Below, one piece after another: positions 41,692 to 50,614 of a stretch of 64,000 nt of DNA. This DNA is from Rhodospirillales bacterium. Lineage in GTDB: Bacteria > Pseudomonadota > Alphaproteobacteria > Micavibrionales > Micavibrionaceae. The stretch is from the NCBI GenBank assembly GCA_020638285.1, contig JACKIV010000001.1, forward strand, positions 496,001 through 560,000, in the 5' to 3' direction. Numbering within the stretch: the stretch's first letter is position 1; each line of letters opens with the position of its first letter. Position numbers and translations under genes: made by a program. The notes under the pieces are model-generated. The model saw only the letters and a program-made list of their open reading frames with translations. It did no database searches and had not been told where the DNA came from.

Positions 41692-43362
41692 TCAAAGGCA
41701 AGGGGATGGCGTGTTGTTCATATAAAAATCAAGAGAAAAATCAGGGATTTGTTGGTTGTGTTTCATGCCTTCATCTTCGGCGACGATCTGTGCGGCTCTT
41801 GAGGGGAAAGGCGGGCGTGATTTGCGTCCTGGCAGCAGGAAGTCCGGGCGTTCTTTTAATTCTTCCATCAAAAACCTGTGCAAGGCTACGACATCCTTTG
41901 GTCTGGGGATCATTGTGGATTTAGGGATCGGGATGTTTCTTCGGGCGCAGTCTTTTTTCTGATCTTCCGTGATGGCGCAGACGCGGTATTCAAGTGAGCA
42001 GTTTTGTTCTCCTTGATCCGAGATATAAGAGAATATGGTTTTTCCTGTTTCCCCGACTTTTGTGCCTCCATGGCTGGATATTTTTATGTTTGTTGATGCC
42101 CTGGCGTGGAGCAGCAAGGGGGTGATTTCCTCTGCGAGATCGTTGATCATCCGCACACTTTTTTCCCGTGCGTTCAGAACCGTTCTCAGATTTTCCATTT
42201 TGTCATTCAGGAGGCTCTGGGATGACCTGCAGGACTCTGGTGTTCCCGCACAAACGGCTCTCTCATAGGATTTGATCAGGGATTCGGTTCTCAGGTCCAG
42301 AATCTCGAAATCTATGGATCGGCAATAAGGGTGCCATATTCGCAAGAATCCCTTCTGGGGTTGATTGGTTTCCAGACCATAAAATCGCTTTGCGTCCTTT
42401 TTCAAGGTGTTGAAGACATCTGCATAGATTTCATCCTGAAGTTTTAGAATTGTCTGGATGCTCAGGCGTCCTTGCGGGCTGGGCGTATAGGAGAGTTTGC
42501 GGACCTCATCGGTTAAAAAGCGCGAGTATTTGCACGATATGACGGGAGAGCCATCCGGATTGCGGGTTCCACCGGACTCTTCGATTCCGAAAATGGAAAA
42601 CAGGCGGGCACGCGTGGCTTCATTGAGGGCATCTGTTTCCTGAATGGCTTTTATGAAATCCTGAAAGCCCTGAAGGATGTCTGAATTTTTTTCATCCGAA
42701 AAGGCGTCATACGGAAAAACAGTGTAGGACAGGCCGTCATGAACCCGGTGGCGGAGGTGAAGGATGCCTTCTGTATGTTCAATGTCGAATTCAAAGTCCG
42801 CAGCCTGCGAGAGGGTGTCTTCAATACCCTCAACGGTTTGGTCGATGTCGTGCAGCGCTTCAGAAACCGTTTGCGGGCTTGCTCCCGCATAGACAACCGC
42901 GCCGATCTGGGGAAAAGTCCGGGCGCGTACGACATAGGTGTCCTCGAAGCCGTCCAGAGGAGACAGGTCGTAATCCGGTGGGATCAGTGTAAACAGGTCC
43001 GGGGGCAGGGGCGCAGGTTCTGGAGCAGGCGGGGGGGCAGGGGGCGCGCGTTCGGTGCGAAGCCCCCTTATGAGGGCAAGTCCTGCCTGCGCGGCTTCGT
43101 ATTGTGTTGTGGCTTTGTCTGTTTCGGCAATGAGCCCGATAACAAGGCCGCCAGGATAGTGCAGGGTCGAATGTGTGCTGCCTCCCCTTGGGGTGCGGTG
43201 GATAAACCCAAGTTTTTCAAGCGTACGGCGGATGGTTTTGGTCGAAACCGGATCGTGCGTGGCCAGCCAGTCATTGAAAGTGCGCTCAAGCCTTGCAAGC
43301 GCCCGGTCGGACAGAGGGACTGGTGCAGCGGGAGTCACCGCTTCACGAAAGGCGTGTTTCAT
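41692..43362 (-). CDS. Unknown protein with HicA-like N-terminal domain
   Basis: A 556-residue protein I cannot assign. Residues about 40-100 resemble the HicA mRNA-interferase fold: IRRTLEKLGF, then RGGSTHSTLHYPGG, where HicA has its catalytic GSHH. A proline-rich linker follows (105-121), and then a stretch from about 141 (YVVRARTFPQIGAVVYAG plus a helix SPQTVSEALHDID) that is reminiscent of HicB antitoxins but less convincing. The remaining 370 residues are soluble, mixed alpha/beta with several cysteines, and unfamiliar. If the first domain is real, this is a HicA-like effector fused to a large partner rather than a normal two-gene module. It stands alone with its own promoter. Confidence 0.6.
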   Translation of the reverse strand: MKHAFREAVTPAAPVPLSDRALARLERTFNDWLATHDPVSTKTIRRTLEKLGFIHRTPRGGSTHSTLHYPGGLVIGLIAETDKATTQYEAAQAGLALIRGLRTERAPPAPPPAPEPAPLPPDLFTLIPPDYDLSPLDGFEDTYVVRARTFPQIGAVVYAGASPQTVSEALHDIDQTVEGIEDTLSQAADFEFDIEHTEGILHLRHRVHDGLSYTVFPYDAFSDEKNSDILQGFQDFIKAIQETDALNEATRARLFSIFGIEESGGTRNPDGSPVISCKYSRFLTDEVRKLSYTPSPQGRLSIQTILKLQDEIYADVFNTLKKDAKRFYGLETNQPQKGFLRIWHPYCRSIDFEILDLRTESLIKSYERAVCAGTPESCRSSQSLLNDKMENLRTVLNAREKSVRMINDLAEEITPLLLHARASTNIKISSHGGTKVGETGKTIFSYISDQGEQNCSLEYRVCAITEDQKKDCARRNIPIPKSTMIPRPKDVVALHRFLMEELKERPDFLLPGRKSRPPFPSRAAQIVAEDEGMKHNQQIPDFSLDFYMNNTPSPCL

Positions 43363-43463
43363 TGCGCTTTTATCTTTTCCCTGTTTCTTCGTCGGCTTTG
43401 CCGATAGTTTTCATATTATTTTTTTGTGAGAGTGCCCCCAAAGTGGCAGCGTGTCAAGAAAGA

Positions 43464-43492
43464 AATAAACGCCAAAAGGGCATTGATGTCAA
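43464..43492 (-). promoter_or_regulatory. Candidate promoter for the HicA-like gene
   Basis: On the minus strand a perfect TTGACA (43492-43487), 17 bp, TTTATT (43469-43464). A second TTGACA at 43457-43452 lacks a good -10 partner. The leader would be about 95 nt. Confidence 0.35.
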
Positions 43493-43496
43493 ATCG

Positions 43497-44393
43497 TCAC
43501 CAGCGCAGGGCTTGAATCAGATAATCCGGTCTGTGCGGGTGGGCGTTCAGGCGGGCACGGAGCTTGTCCGGATTGGGGTATGGGGCGCGGTTGTTGTCGT
43601 ACATTTCTTCGCGGTGGATGCCTGTCAGATTCAGGATTCCCGAAATTCCTGCCTCTCTGGCCCCGGAAATATCCGTGGCCAGAGAATCACCCACGGCGAT
43701 TACCCGGCTGCGGTCTATATTTCCTAACATAGCAAAGGCATGTGCGTAGACGCGCGGATAGGGCTTTCCAACGCGGATAACCTGTCCGCCCATGGCTTCA
43801 TAGCGCTCTGCCACCGCGCCCGGGCAGTAATGCATCGATGGCCCCACCATGACCACCCGGTCCGGATTGGCGCACAGCAGGGGCAGATTTCGCTCCCGCG
43901 CGCGCGTCAAAACGCCGTCGTAGAGGGTCAGGGGCTCCTCTATCGGCAGGTTTGTTACCGTCGTCAGGAGGAAATCCGCTTCGTCCGGCGTCCGGACATA
44001 GACTTGTCCCGGTACGCCGTCGAGAAGTCCCGCGCCGCAGCCGCCATCAATGTCATAGACCCGGGAGCCGAGTTCCCTGATTTCCGGGTCTGTCCGGTCG
44101 CAGAGCAGTCGATAGGTGACTTCGCCGCCTGTGACGATTCCGTGGTACAGGCCCGGATCAATCCCGAACCCGGCCAGCTTGTGGGCGACGGCCTGCGCCC
44201 GGCTGGGGGAATTTGACAGAAACACGACCTTTTTTTCGGCTCGGCGCAGAGCGGCCAGAGCGCCCAGCGTATCCGGGTACAAGACGCACCCGTCATGGAC
44301 CACGCCCCACAGATCAATCAGGAACGCATCAAAGCGCTCTGCAATGTCGCCCAATCCGGCAATCAGGGGTGCGGGGCCAGTGTTGTTATTCAT
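43497..44393 (-). CDS. HAD-superfamily hydrolase, class IIA (TIGR01459-like)
   Basis: Predicted phosphatase of 298 residues. Motif I is DLWGVVHDG at 27-35 with nucleophile Asp27, motif II lies in VFLSNSPSRA, and motif III/IV in VGKPYPRVY and AVGDSLATDISGAREAG. This NagD-like subgroup is widespread in alphaproteobacteria; its substrate is unknown. Its start overlaps the tipF stop as ATGA, so it is translationally coupled to tipF. Confidence 0.87.
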   Translation of the reverse strand: MNNNTGPAPLIAGLGDIAERFDAFLIDLWGVVHDGCVLYPDTLGALAALRRAEKKVVFLSNSPSRAQAVAHKLAGFGIDPGLYHGIVTGGEVTYRLLCDRTDPEIRELGSRVYDIDGGCGAGLLDGVPGQVYVRTPDEADFLLTTVTNLPIEEPLTLYDGVLTRARERNLPLLCANPDRVVMVGPSMHYCPGAVAERYEAMGGQVIRVGKPYPRVYAHAFAMLGNIDRSRVIAVGDSLATDISGAREAGISGILNLTGIHREEMYDNNRAPYPNPDKLRARLNAHPHRPDYLIQALRW

Positions 44394-45838
44394 GCAATGT
44401 GTCCACGTGGCGGGGCTGGTTTTCGGGCAATCCGGGTGCGCTCGACGGGGTGGGTGATCGGGCGGCGGATCAGTGCCGATCCGGGCTCTGCCTGCGGGAC
44501 CGGGCGGGGTTGTTCGCCTGGAAGGGCAGGCTTTCCGAACAGATGCCCCTGTCCAAGGGCCATCGCATAGTCAAGCAGCTCCCGCAAATCATGCTCGGTT
44601 TCTATTTTTTCCGCGATAAGGGAAATATCATTGTCCTCCAGTGCTTTGCGAAGGGCCACGACTCGTCCGATTCCGCCCTGCCGTGCGCCTTCGCGCAGGA
44701 TCATCCGGGCGTCCATTTTCAGGAAAGAGACATGAGCAGCGCGCAGACGGTCCGGATCAAGGGAAAACGTCTCGACATGATCGGCGGAAAACCGGCAGCC
44801 AAGTTTGCCCAGGCCGCTGATAACCGTATCCTGAACGGTATCGGAGGCCAGAAAATCTGAAAGTGGCATTTCAAAAACCATGCGGCGCGCAAGGACGTGA
44901 TAATTGCGCAGGAACAAGATCAGGTCGCCCATAAACCCCTTGTCTCGCAGGGTTGCGCGCGAGACGTTAAAGATCAGGGGAATGTCGGCGGATTCGGGGC
45001 GCGCCTCGCGCAGAAGCTCAAAAACCCGCGATAAAACAAGGGTGTCTATTTCTGGCGCGGCGGATTCGGCATGAACGAAATCCATATACCGACTGGCCGG
45101 GAGGTACAGGTCGCTGCGCGCCCGCACGCGCCCGAAAACCTCGTAAAACCGGGGCTTGCGCTGGGGCAGGCCGACAACGGGTTGCAGGAAAATGTCGATC
45201 GCCCCTTCACGCAGCGTATGGCGCACCAGTTCGCGCACAACAGTATCGCTCAAGCCATCTTCCGGTGGGTTGTCTTTTGGATGTCGGGTGCGGTCTTCGT
45301 TTGCGGCCTGAACAGGGCTCCATGCGGGGGGCGGCGCGGGGGGCGGTGGCGAAGAAGATGGCGGCGGATCGTCCGGAAGGCCCCGCGCCGGGCTGGTACG
45401 CAAAACGGCCAGATGTTCGAGGATCGTCCCGATGGTCCGGTCCTGAACCGCGTCGCGGCTCCGCTCGGGCGAGGCAATGCCCATGGATCGCTCTCGCGCC
45501 GCCGCCGAAGCGGTCTCCGCCAGACCATCGCGCAGGGCCGCGATATCAATGCGGTTGCGGGCAACCTCGCGGGTCAGGCGGTCGCTGGAGCGGGTTAATG
45601 TCTCCACACGCGCAGAGACGGTGTTTTCCCAGAGCCGTCGCCCGAAAATGTCATAACACAAAATTCCGCACAGGGAAAACAGCCCTCCCACGAGAATGGT
45701 AAATTCTCCGGTTGCGTTTTTCCCCACGAAAATCAGGACGAAGACCGCCGCCGCAAAGCCAAAAACACCCGCCGCCACCGCCTTGCGGCGGGACGTGAGG
45801 TATCGAAGGGGAGACCGGGCGCGAGAAAAAGCCGCCAT
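44390..45838 (-). CDS. tipF: TipF-like EAL protein for flagellar positioning
   Basis: In Caulobacter, TipF is a membrane-bound c-di-GMP receptor that sets the site of flagellar assembly. This 482-residue protein has its layout: two membrane helices (about 20-38 and 46-63), a coiled coil (70-115), a proline-rich linker (155-175) and an EAL domain (200-440). The EAL domain is degenerate: EAL reads EVF and DDFG reads SADHV, while FNVSR, FEMPL, FLKMD, AEKIE and GQGHLF persist. That suits binding without hydrolysis. It diverges from ispG and is coupled to the HAD gene. Another degenerate EAL receptor is possible. Confidence 0.68.
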   Translation of the reverse strand: MAAFSRARSPLRYLTSRRKAVAAGVFGFAAAVFVLIFVGKNATGEFTILVGGLFSLCGILCYDIFGRRLWENTVSARVETLTRSSDRLTREVARNRIDIAALRDGLAETASAAARERSMGIASPERSRDAVQDRTIGTILEHLAVLRTSPARGLPDDPPPSSSPPPPAPPPAWSPVQAANEDRTRHPKDNPPEDGLSDTVVRELVRHTLREGAIDIFLQPVVGLPQRKPRFYEVFGRVRARSDLYLPASRYMDFVHAESAAPEIDTLVLSRVFELLREARPESADIPLIFNVSRATLRDKGFMGDLILFLRNYHVLARRMVFEMPLSDFLASDTVQDTVISGLGKLGCRFSADHVETFSLDPDRLRAAHVSFLKMDARMILREGARQGGIGRVVALRKALEDNDISLIAEKIETEHDLRELLDYAMALGQGHLFGKPALPGEQPRPVPQAEPGSALIRRPITHPVERTRIARKPAPPRGHIA

Positions 45839-45923
45839 GACACTGACTATAACCCGGGAACGTCCGGAAGGAAAAAGGAAAATGGCTTGCCCTGCATGGT
45901 TTTTTCAGGATAAACAGGGTTTC

Positions 45924-47051
45924 ATGACTCTGGACCCCACCCTTCATCGTCCCTGGCGGCGGATTGAGCGGCGCAAAAGCCGGATCGTTATGGTCGGCAA
46001 TGTGCCTGTGGGCGGGGAGTCTCCGATTACAGTCCAGACCATGACCAACACTCCTACGGCGGACGTGGCGGCGACGGTGGCCCAGATCCGGGCAGCGGAA
46101 AGCGCCGGGGTCGATATCGTGCGGGTGTCATGTCCGGATGAGGCTTCCAGCGCCGCGCTCAAGGACATTGTCAAACAAGTCTCGGTTCCCATTGTCGCGG
46201 ATATTCATTTTCACTATCGCCGGGGGGTGGAGGCAGCAAAAAACGGCGCGGCGTGCCTGCGGATCAATCCGGGCAATATCGGGTCGGAGGATCGCGTGCG
46301 CGAGGTGATCGCGGCGGCCAAAGACCACAATTGCAGTATCCGCATCGGGGTCAATGCCGGGTCTTTAGAGCGGGATCTTCTGGAAAAATACGGCGAACCG
46401 TGTCCTGAGGCCATGGTCGAAAGCGCTCTGCGGCATATCCGCATTCTTGAGGACCACGATTTTTTCAATTTCAAGATTTCGTGCAAGGCCTCGGACGTGT
46501 TTCTGGCCGTTGCGGCGTATATGCAGCTGGCGGAGGTGTGTGACTATCCGCTCCATGTCGGGATTACCGAGGCGGGGGGGCTGCGCACCGGAACGGTCAA
46601 GTCGGCCATCGGCATGGGAAATCTGCTCTGGGCGGGGATTGGCGATACGATCCGCGTGTCTTTGTCCGCTGATCCGGTCGAGGAAGTCCGGGTGGGCTTC
46701 GAGATTCTCAAAAGCCTTGGCCTGCGGCACAGGGGGGTCAATGTCATTTCCTGCCCGTCCTGTGCGCGCCAGCAGTTCGACGTGATTAAAACCGTTGAAA
46801 TTCTGGAACAAAGGCTTGCTCACATCACAACGCCCATGACGCTTTCGATCATCGGATGCGTTGTCAACGGCCCTGGCGAGGCGCTCATGACCGATATCGG
46901 CTTTACCGGCGGCGGCAAGGGGACGCATCAGGTCTATATCGGCGGCAAAACCGCCCACCGCTTGCAGGAAGGCGATGAGGGCATTATTGACCACATCGTC
47001 CGTCTGGTCGAGGAAAAGGCCGCACGGATCAAGGCGGATTTGCCCGTGTGA
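45924..47051 (+). CDS. ispG: 4-hydroxy-3-methylbut-2-enyl diphosphate synthase
   Basis: IspG (GcpE) is the [4Fe-4S] enzyme of the penultimate MEP-pathway step to isoprenoids. The 375-residue protein carries VQTMTNTPTADV near the N-terminus and the cluster cysteines in ISCPSCARQQ and GCVVNGPGEA. The start at 45924 gives the usual length; an in-frame ATG at 45838 exists but overlaps the tipF start. ACAGGG lies upstream as a weak ribosome site. Confidence 0.94.
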   Translation: MTLDPTLHRPWRRIERRKSRIVMVGNVPVGGESPITVQTMTNTPTADVAATVAQIRAAESAGVDIVRVSCPDEASSAALKDIVKQVSVPIVADIHFHYRRGVEAAKNGAACLRINPGNIGSEDRVREVIAAAKDHNCSIRIGVNAGSLERDLLEKYGEPCPEAMVESALRHIRILEDHDFFNFKISCKASDVFLAVAAYMQLAEVCDYPLHVGITEAGGLRTGTVKSAIGMGNLLWAGIGDTIRVSLSADPVEEVRVGFEILKSLGLRHRGVNVISCPSCARQQFDVIKTVEILEQRLAHITTPMTLSIIGCVVNGPGEALMTDIGFTGGGKGTHQVYIGGKTAHRLQEGDEGIIDHIVRLVEEKAARIKADLPV

Positions 47052-47101
47052 GGGGCGCATCAATCCTTCAGGACGAAGATCGTTAGCCTAGAAACAACTC
47101 G

Positions 47102-47461
47102 TCAGAGTTTGGGCATATTGCGGTTGTCAAAATTGGTTTGATACAGGCCTTTTGCTTCATTCAAAAGCTCGTTCCCTTTGTTTACCGGATTGGGAGGGTC
47201 GCTGCCCAGAAGGGATTTCACCCCATCGACAGCCTTGTTCCAGAAGCCCTCTGCCGCTCCGCCAAAATTGTCTTTGCACAGGCCTTTGACGCTCATGAAG
47301 GTCGGATCGTCGCTGTCTTTTTTAGCGAGAGGCGTGTCGGAGTCCGTGTACGTCCTTGGGGAGCCAGGCTGTCCAAGGTAGGTGTCGCAGGCTTCCTGAG
47401 TGCCGGCGCGTTCGATTCTGTCCAGCGCGATCTCCTCATTGATGGTTAGCTTGTCCGACAT
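47102..47461 (-). CDS. Unknown 119-residue protein
   Basis: Unrecognised soluble protein, rich in Asp, Asn, Lys and Gly, with two cysteines and a segment FGGAAEGFWNKAVDGVKSLL that could be an amphipathic helix. GGAGGG lies 7 nt before the ATG at 47461. It has its own promoter and converges on ispG. Confidence 0.6.
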   Translation of the reverse strand: MSDKLTINEEIALDRIERAGTQEACDTYLGQPGSPRTYTDSDTPLAKKDSDDPTFMSVKGLCKDNFGGAAEGFWNKAVDGVKSLLGSDPPNPVNKGNELLNEAKGLYQTNFDNRNMPKL

Positions 47462-47498
47462 TTTTTCCCTCCGGGCCAAGAATTGCGAACATAGGAGT

Positions 47499-47528
47499 AG
47501 TGTACCTGATTTTGCAGGGTAAAATCAA
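47499..47528 (-). promoter_or_regulatory. Candidate promoter for the 119-residue protein gene
   Basis: On the minus strand TTGATT (47528-47523), 18 bp, TACACT (47504-47499). The predicted start is near 47492, about 30 nt before the ATG. Confidence 0.35.
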
Positions 47529-47533
47529 ATTTT

Positions 47534-47632
47534 ATGAAAAAACATAATCTGCGCCTTTTTGATGATCTCATATCCCTCAAACCCGTCTTGCGCGAGGGCG
47601 CGGAAGGCTTTACAAAGGGGGTGAATGTCTGA
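47534..47632 (+). CDS. Possible 32-residue peptide upstream of dnaX
   Basis: A short frame from ATG 47534 to TGA 47632 encodes a peptide with LRLFDDLISLKPVLREGAEG, overlapping the dnaX start by 8 nt. The LFDDL start recalls the N-terminus of UbiK/BMFP-family proteins, which are 80-100 residues, so this could be a truncated remnant or a leader peptide. Its ribosome site is poor. It may be chance. Confidence 0.25.
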   Translation: MKKHNLRLFDDLISLKPVLREGAEGFTKGVNV

Positions 47633-49319
47633 CGAAGCTCGAAAATCCTATCTGGTTCTGGCCAGAAAATACCGCCCGCAGAATTTCGATGCGGTGGTGG
47701 GACAGGACGCCCTTGTCCGCACGCTGCGCAATGCCATTGAGACCGGGCGCATCGCGCATGCCTATATTCTGACCGGCGTGCGGGGGGTGGGCAAGACCAC
47801 CACGGCGCGGATCATTGCCCGCGCCCTGAACTATACCGGGCCGGATGGAACGGCGGGGCCGACGGTTGACCCCACGGATGACTGCGCGATCTGCCGCGCC
47901 ATTGCCGAAGACCGCCATCCGGACGTGATGGAAATGGACGCTGCCTCGCGCACCGGGGTTGACGATATCCGGGAATTGATTGAAGGGGTGCGGTATGCGC
48001 CGACGTCCGCGCGGTACAAGGTTTATATCATCGACGAAGTTCATATGCTCTCCAAAGCGGCGTTCAACGCCCTGCTCAAGACCCTGGAGGAGCCGCCGCC
48101 GCGCGTGATTTTCATCTTTGCAACCACCGAAATCCGTAAAGTCCCCGTGACGGTTTTGTCCCGGTGCCAGAGGTTTGATCTGCGCCGGGTGGATGCGGAT
48201 GTTCTGGCCGGGTATTACAAAAAGATCTGCGGGTTGGAAAATGTGGACGCGGAGGATGAGGCTCTGGCCCTGGTTGCGCGGGCGGCGGACGGCTCGGTGC
48301 GCGACGGGCTGTCGATTCTCGATCAGGCGATTGTGCTGGGCGGCGGACGCGTGGGAACCGATCTCGTGCGCGGGATGCTGGGCCTGTCTGATCGTCTGCG
48401 CGGACTGGATTTGCTGGAGCAGATTTTGCGCGGCGATGTGTCCGGCGCGCTGGAGATTTTGCAGGGGTTCTTCCGGGATGGAGCCGATCCGGTCGTGGTT
48501 CTGGAGGACTTGCTGGGTTTTACCCATCAGGTCACGCGCCTGAAAGCCGTCCCCGATTCGGCGGTGGAGATGGAAAAAGCCGCCGGGGCCGAAGAAATCG
48601 GACGTCTGAAGGCTCTGGCCGGGGCTGTGGGCATGCCGGCGCTCGTGCGGACATGGCAGATTTTGCTCAAAGGCATGGGCGAGGTCGGCGCGGCTCCGGC
48701 GCCTCAGGCGGCTGCGGAAATGGTTGTGATTCGCCTTGTTTATGCGGCGGAGTTGCCCGATCCGGCGGCGATTTTGAAAACCTTGACCAAAGCGCCGGAT
48801 TCGTCTGTTCCTCCGGCCCCCCGTTCGCCTGGCGGAGCGGCCTACAGCTCAGGAGGAGGGGCGTCTGTGGCTGCGGCGGTGTCTGTGCCGATGCCCATGG
48901 ATGATTCTTTGCCGAATCCGGATAGAGCGATCAATACATTGCATGATGTCGTTGAAGTGCTTCAGGCCAGCGGCGCGCATGTTCTGGCCGGTCAGGTCCG
49001 GCATTTTGTGCATCTGGTGCGCCTTGTCCCCGGTCAGATTGAAATTCGTCCCGGTCCGGATGCGCCTGCGCGTCTGTCTCAGGATTTGGGCAAGGCGTTG
49101 GGTGCGGCAACGGGGATGCGCTGGATCATCAGTGTTTCTTCTGCGCCGGGCCAGCCGACTCTTGACGAGGACGAGGCGCGCGCCCGGTCCGAGGTTGAGG
49201 CGCAGGTCCGCGCACACCCCCTCGTCCGGAAGGTTTTTGATCTTTTCCCGGGGGCGGAACTGGTCCGCATTCATCCTCCACAAGACGATTCAATGCAGAA
49301 ACCACAAGAAAGGACGTAG
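47625..49319 (+). CDS. dnaX: DNA polymerase III subunit tau/gamma
   Basis: Clamp-loader ATPase and polymerase-coupling subunit, 564 residues. Walker A is GVRGVGKTT near 46-54, Walker B VYIIDEVHML, and the SRC sensor segment is VLSRCQRFDLRR. The zinc module keeps only two cysteines (DDCAICRA) of the usual four. After the AAA+ and collar domains, a Pro/Ser/Gly-rich linker and a C-terminal tau-like domain (about 430-560) follow. ybaB follows 6 nt later; recR, commonly third in this operon, is missing. Confidence 0.93.
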   Translation: MSDEARKSYLVLARKYRPQNFDAVVGQDALVRTLRNAIETGRIAHAYILTGVRGVGKTTTARIIARALNYTGPDGTAGPTVDPTDDCAICRAIAEDRHPDVMEMDAASRTGVDDIRELIEGVRYAPTSARYKVYIIDEVHMLSKAAFNALLKTLEEPPPRVIFIFATTEIRKVPVTVLSRCQRFDLRRVDADVLAGYYKKICGLENVDAEDEALALVARAADGSVRDGLSILDQAIVLGGGRVGTDLVRGMLGLSDRLRGLDLLEQILRGDVSGALEILQGFFRDGADPVVVLEDLLGFTHQVTRLKAVPDSAVEMEKAAGAEEIGRLKALAGAVGMPALVRTWQILLKGMGEVGAAPAPQAAAEMVVIRLVYAAELPDPAAILKTLTKAPDSSVPPAPRSPGGAAYSSGGGASVAAAVSVPMPMDDSLPNPDRAINTLHDVVEVLQASGAHVLAGQVRHFVHLVRLVPGQIEIRPGPDAPARLSQDLGKALGAATGMRWIISVSSAPGQPTLDEDEARARSEVEAQVRAHPLVRKVFDLFPGAELVRIHPPQDDSMQKPQERT

Positions 49320-49325
49320 AAGGCT

Positions 49326-49643
49326 ATGGCGTTTAATATGCATAACATGATGAAGCAGGCGCAGGAAATGCAGGCGCGGATGGAAGAGCTTCAGGTCAAA
49401 ATGGCCGAGCGCGAGGTCGAAGGCGTCTCAGGCGGCGGGATGGTCCGTATCGTTTTGACCTGCAAGGGCGAAGCGCGAAAGGTTACGATTGATCCCTCCG
49501 TTCTGTCCGACAAGGAAATTGTAGAAGATCTCGTCAAGGCCGCGATCAACAATGCGCGCGTGGCGGCAGATCAGACTTTGGCCGGTGAAACGAAAGCTCT
49601 CATGGAAAGTCTGGGTCTGCCTGCCGGGGCCTTGCCGTTTTGA
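49326..49643 (+). CDS. ybaB: YbaB/EbfC nucleoid-associated protein
   Basis: Small DNA-binding protein of 105 residues: N-terminal helix MHNMMKQAQEMQARMEELQ, the family motif GGGMVRIVLTCKGE and a C-terminal helix with ALMESLGLPAG. It follows dnaX with a 6-nt gap, its standard position. It is followed not by recR but by galU. Confidence 0.92.
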   Translation: MAFNMHNMMKQAQEMQARMEELQVKMAEREVEGVSGGGMVRIVLTCKGEARKVTIDPSVLSDKEIVEDLVKAAINNARVAADQTLAGETKALMESLGLPAGALPF

Positions 49644-49675
49644 GCATAAAATATTTTGTGTAAGGTTGCTAAGAT

Positions 49676-50614
49676 ATGACTTTAACGAAAGCCCCTAAAC
49701 CCGTTCGCAAGGCTGTTTTTCCTGTCGCGGGGCTTGGGACCCGGTTTCTTCCTGCGACCAAGGTGATGCCAAAGGAAATGTTGCCTTTGGCGGGCAAGCC
49801 GCTCATCCAGCATGCGGTGGAGGAAGCCCGCGCCGCCGGAATTGAGGAATTCATATTCGTGACAGGGCGTTACAAGGAGATGCTGGAGGAACACTTTGAC
49901 CACCAGCCGGAATTGATGAATACGCTGGAGGCGCGCGGGCGGGCCGATTTGATGGATCGTCTGAAAAGCGCCGATCTTCCTGAAGGGAGTCTGTTTCTAA
50001 CGCGTCAGGCCCGGCCTTTGGGGCTGGGGCATGCGATCTGGTGCGCGCGCAAACTGGTCGGAGACGAGCCGTTTGCGATTCTTTTGCCCGACGATGTGGT
50101 GCAGGCGCGGGAGGGGTGTCTGTCCCAGATGATGAAAACCTACGAACAAACAGGCGGAAATCTGGTGGCCGTCATGGACGTTCCGCGCGAGGATACGCGC
50201 AAATATGGCGTGGTCGATCCGGGAGCGGAAGACGGGCAAATCGTTCAGGTGCGCGGTCTGGTTGAAAAACCCGATCCGGCCAGGGCGCCATCGACCCTGT
50301 CGATCATTGGGCGGTATATTCTTCAACCCGAAGTTTTCAATCATCTGGCTGCGTTTGACCGGGGGGCTGGCGGCGAAATTCAACTGACCGATGCCATGGA
50401 AAAACTCATCGGGCAGCAGGATTTCCATGCTTTTCGGTACGACGGAACCCGTTATGATTGCGGCAGCCCTGCCGGGTTTCTTCAGGCGAATCTGGCCTGG
50501 GGGTTGGCCGATCCTGAAACCGCCCCCGCCCTGCGCGCCTTTATCGCGTGGCAGGAGAGTGGTAAGATGCCAGCCGCATTTGATTCTTCTGCAAAGACGG
50601 GAACGCAATCATGA
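49676..50614 (+). CDS. galU: UTP-glucose-1-phosphate uridylyltransferase
   Basis: GalU makes UDP-glucose for envelope polysaccharides. The 312-residue protein has the nucleotide loop AGLGTRFLPATK at 18-29, MPKEMLPLAGKPLIQHAVEE, the VEKP signature and RYDCGSPAGFLQANLAWGL near the end. Start and length match the family. Its stop overlaps the chpT start as ATGA. Confidence 0.93.
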   Translation: MTLTKAPKPVRKAVFPVAGLGTRFLPATKVMPKEMLPLAGKPLIQHAVEEARAAGIEEFIFVTGRYKEMLEEHFDHQPELMNTLEARGRADLMDRLKSADLPEGSLFLTRQARPLGLGHAIWCARKLVGDEPFAILLPDDVVQAREGCLSQMMKTYEQTGGNLVAVMDVPREDTRKYGVVDPGAEDGQIVQVRGLVEKPDPARAPSTLSIIGRYILQPEVFNHLAAFDRGAGGEIQLTDAMEKLIGQQDFHAFRYDGTRYDCGSPAGFLQANLAWGLADPETAPALRAFIAWQESGKMPAAFDSSAKTGTQS

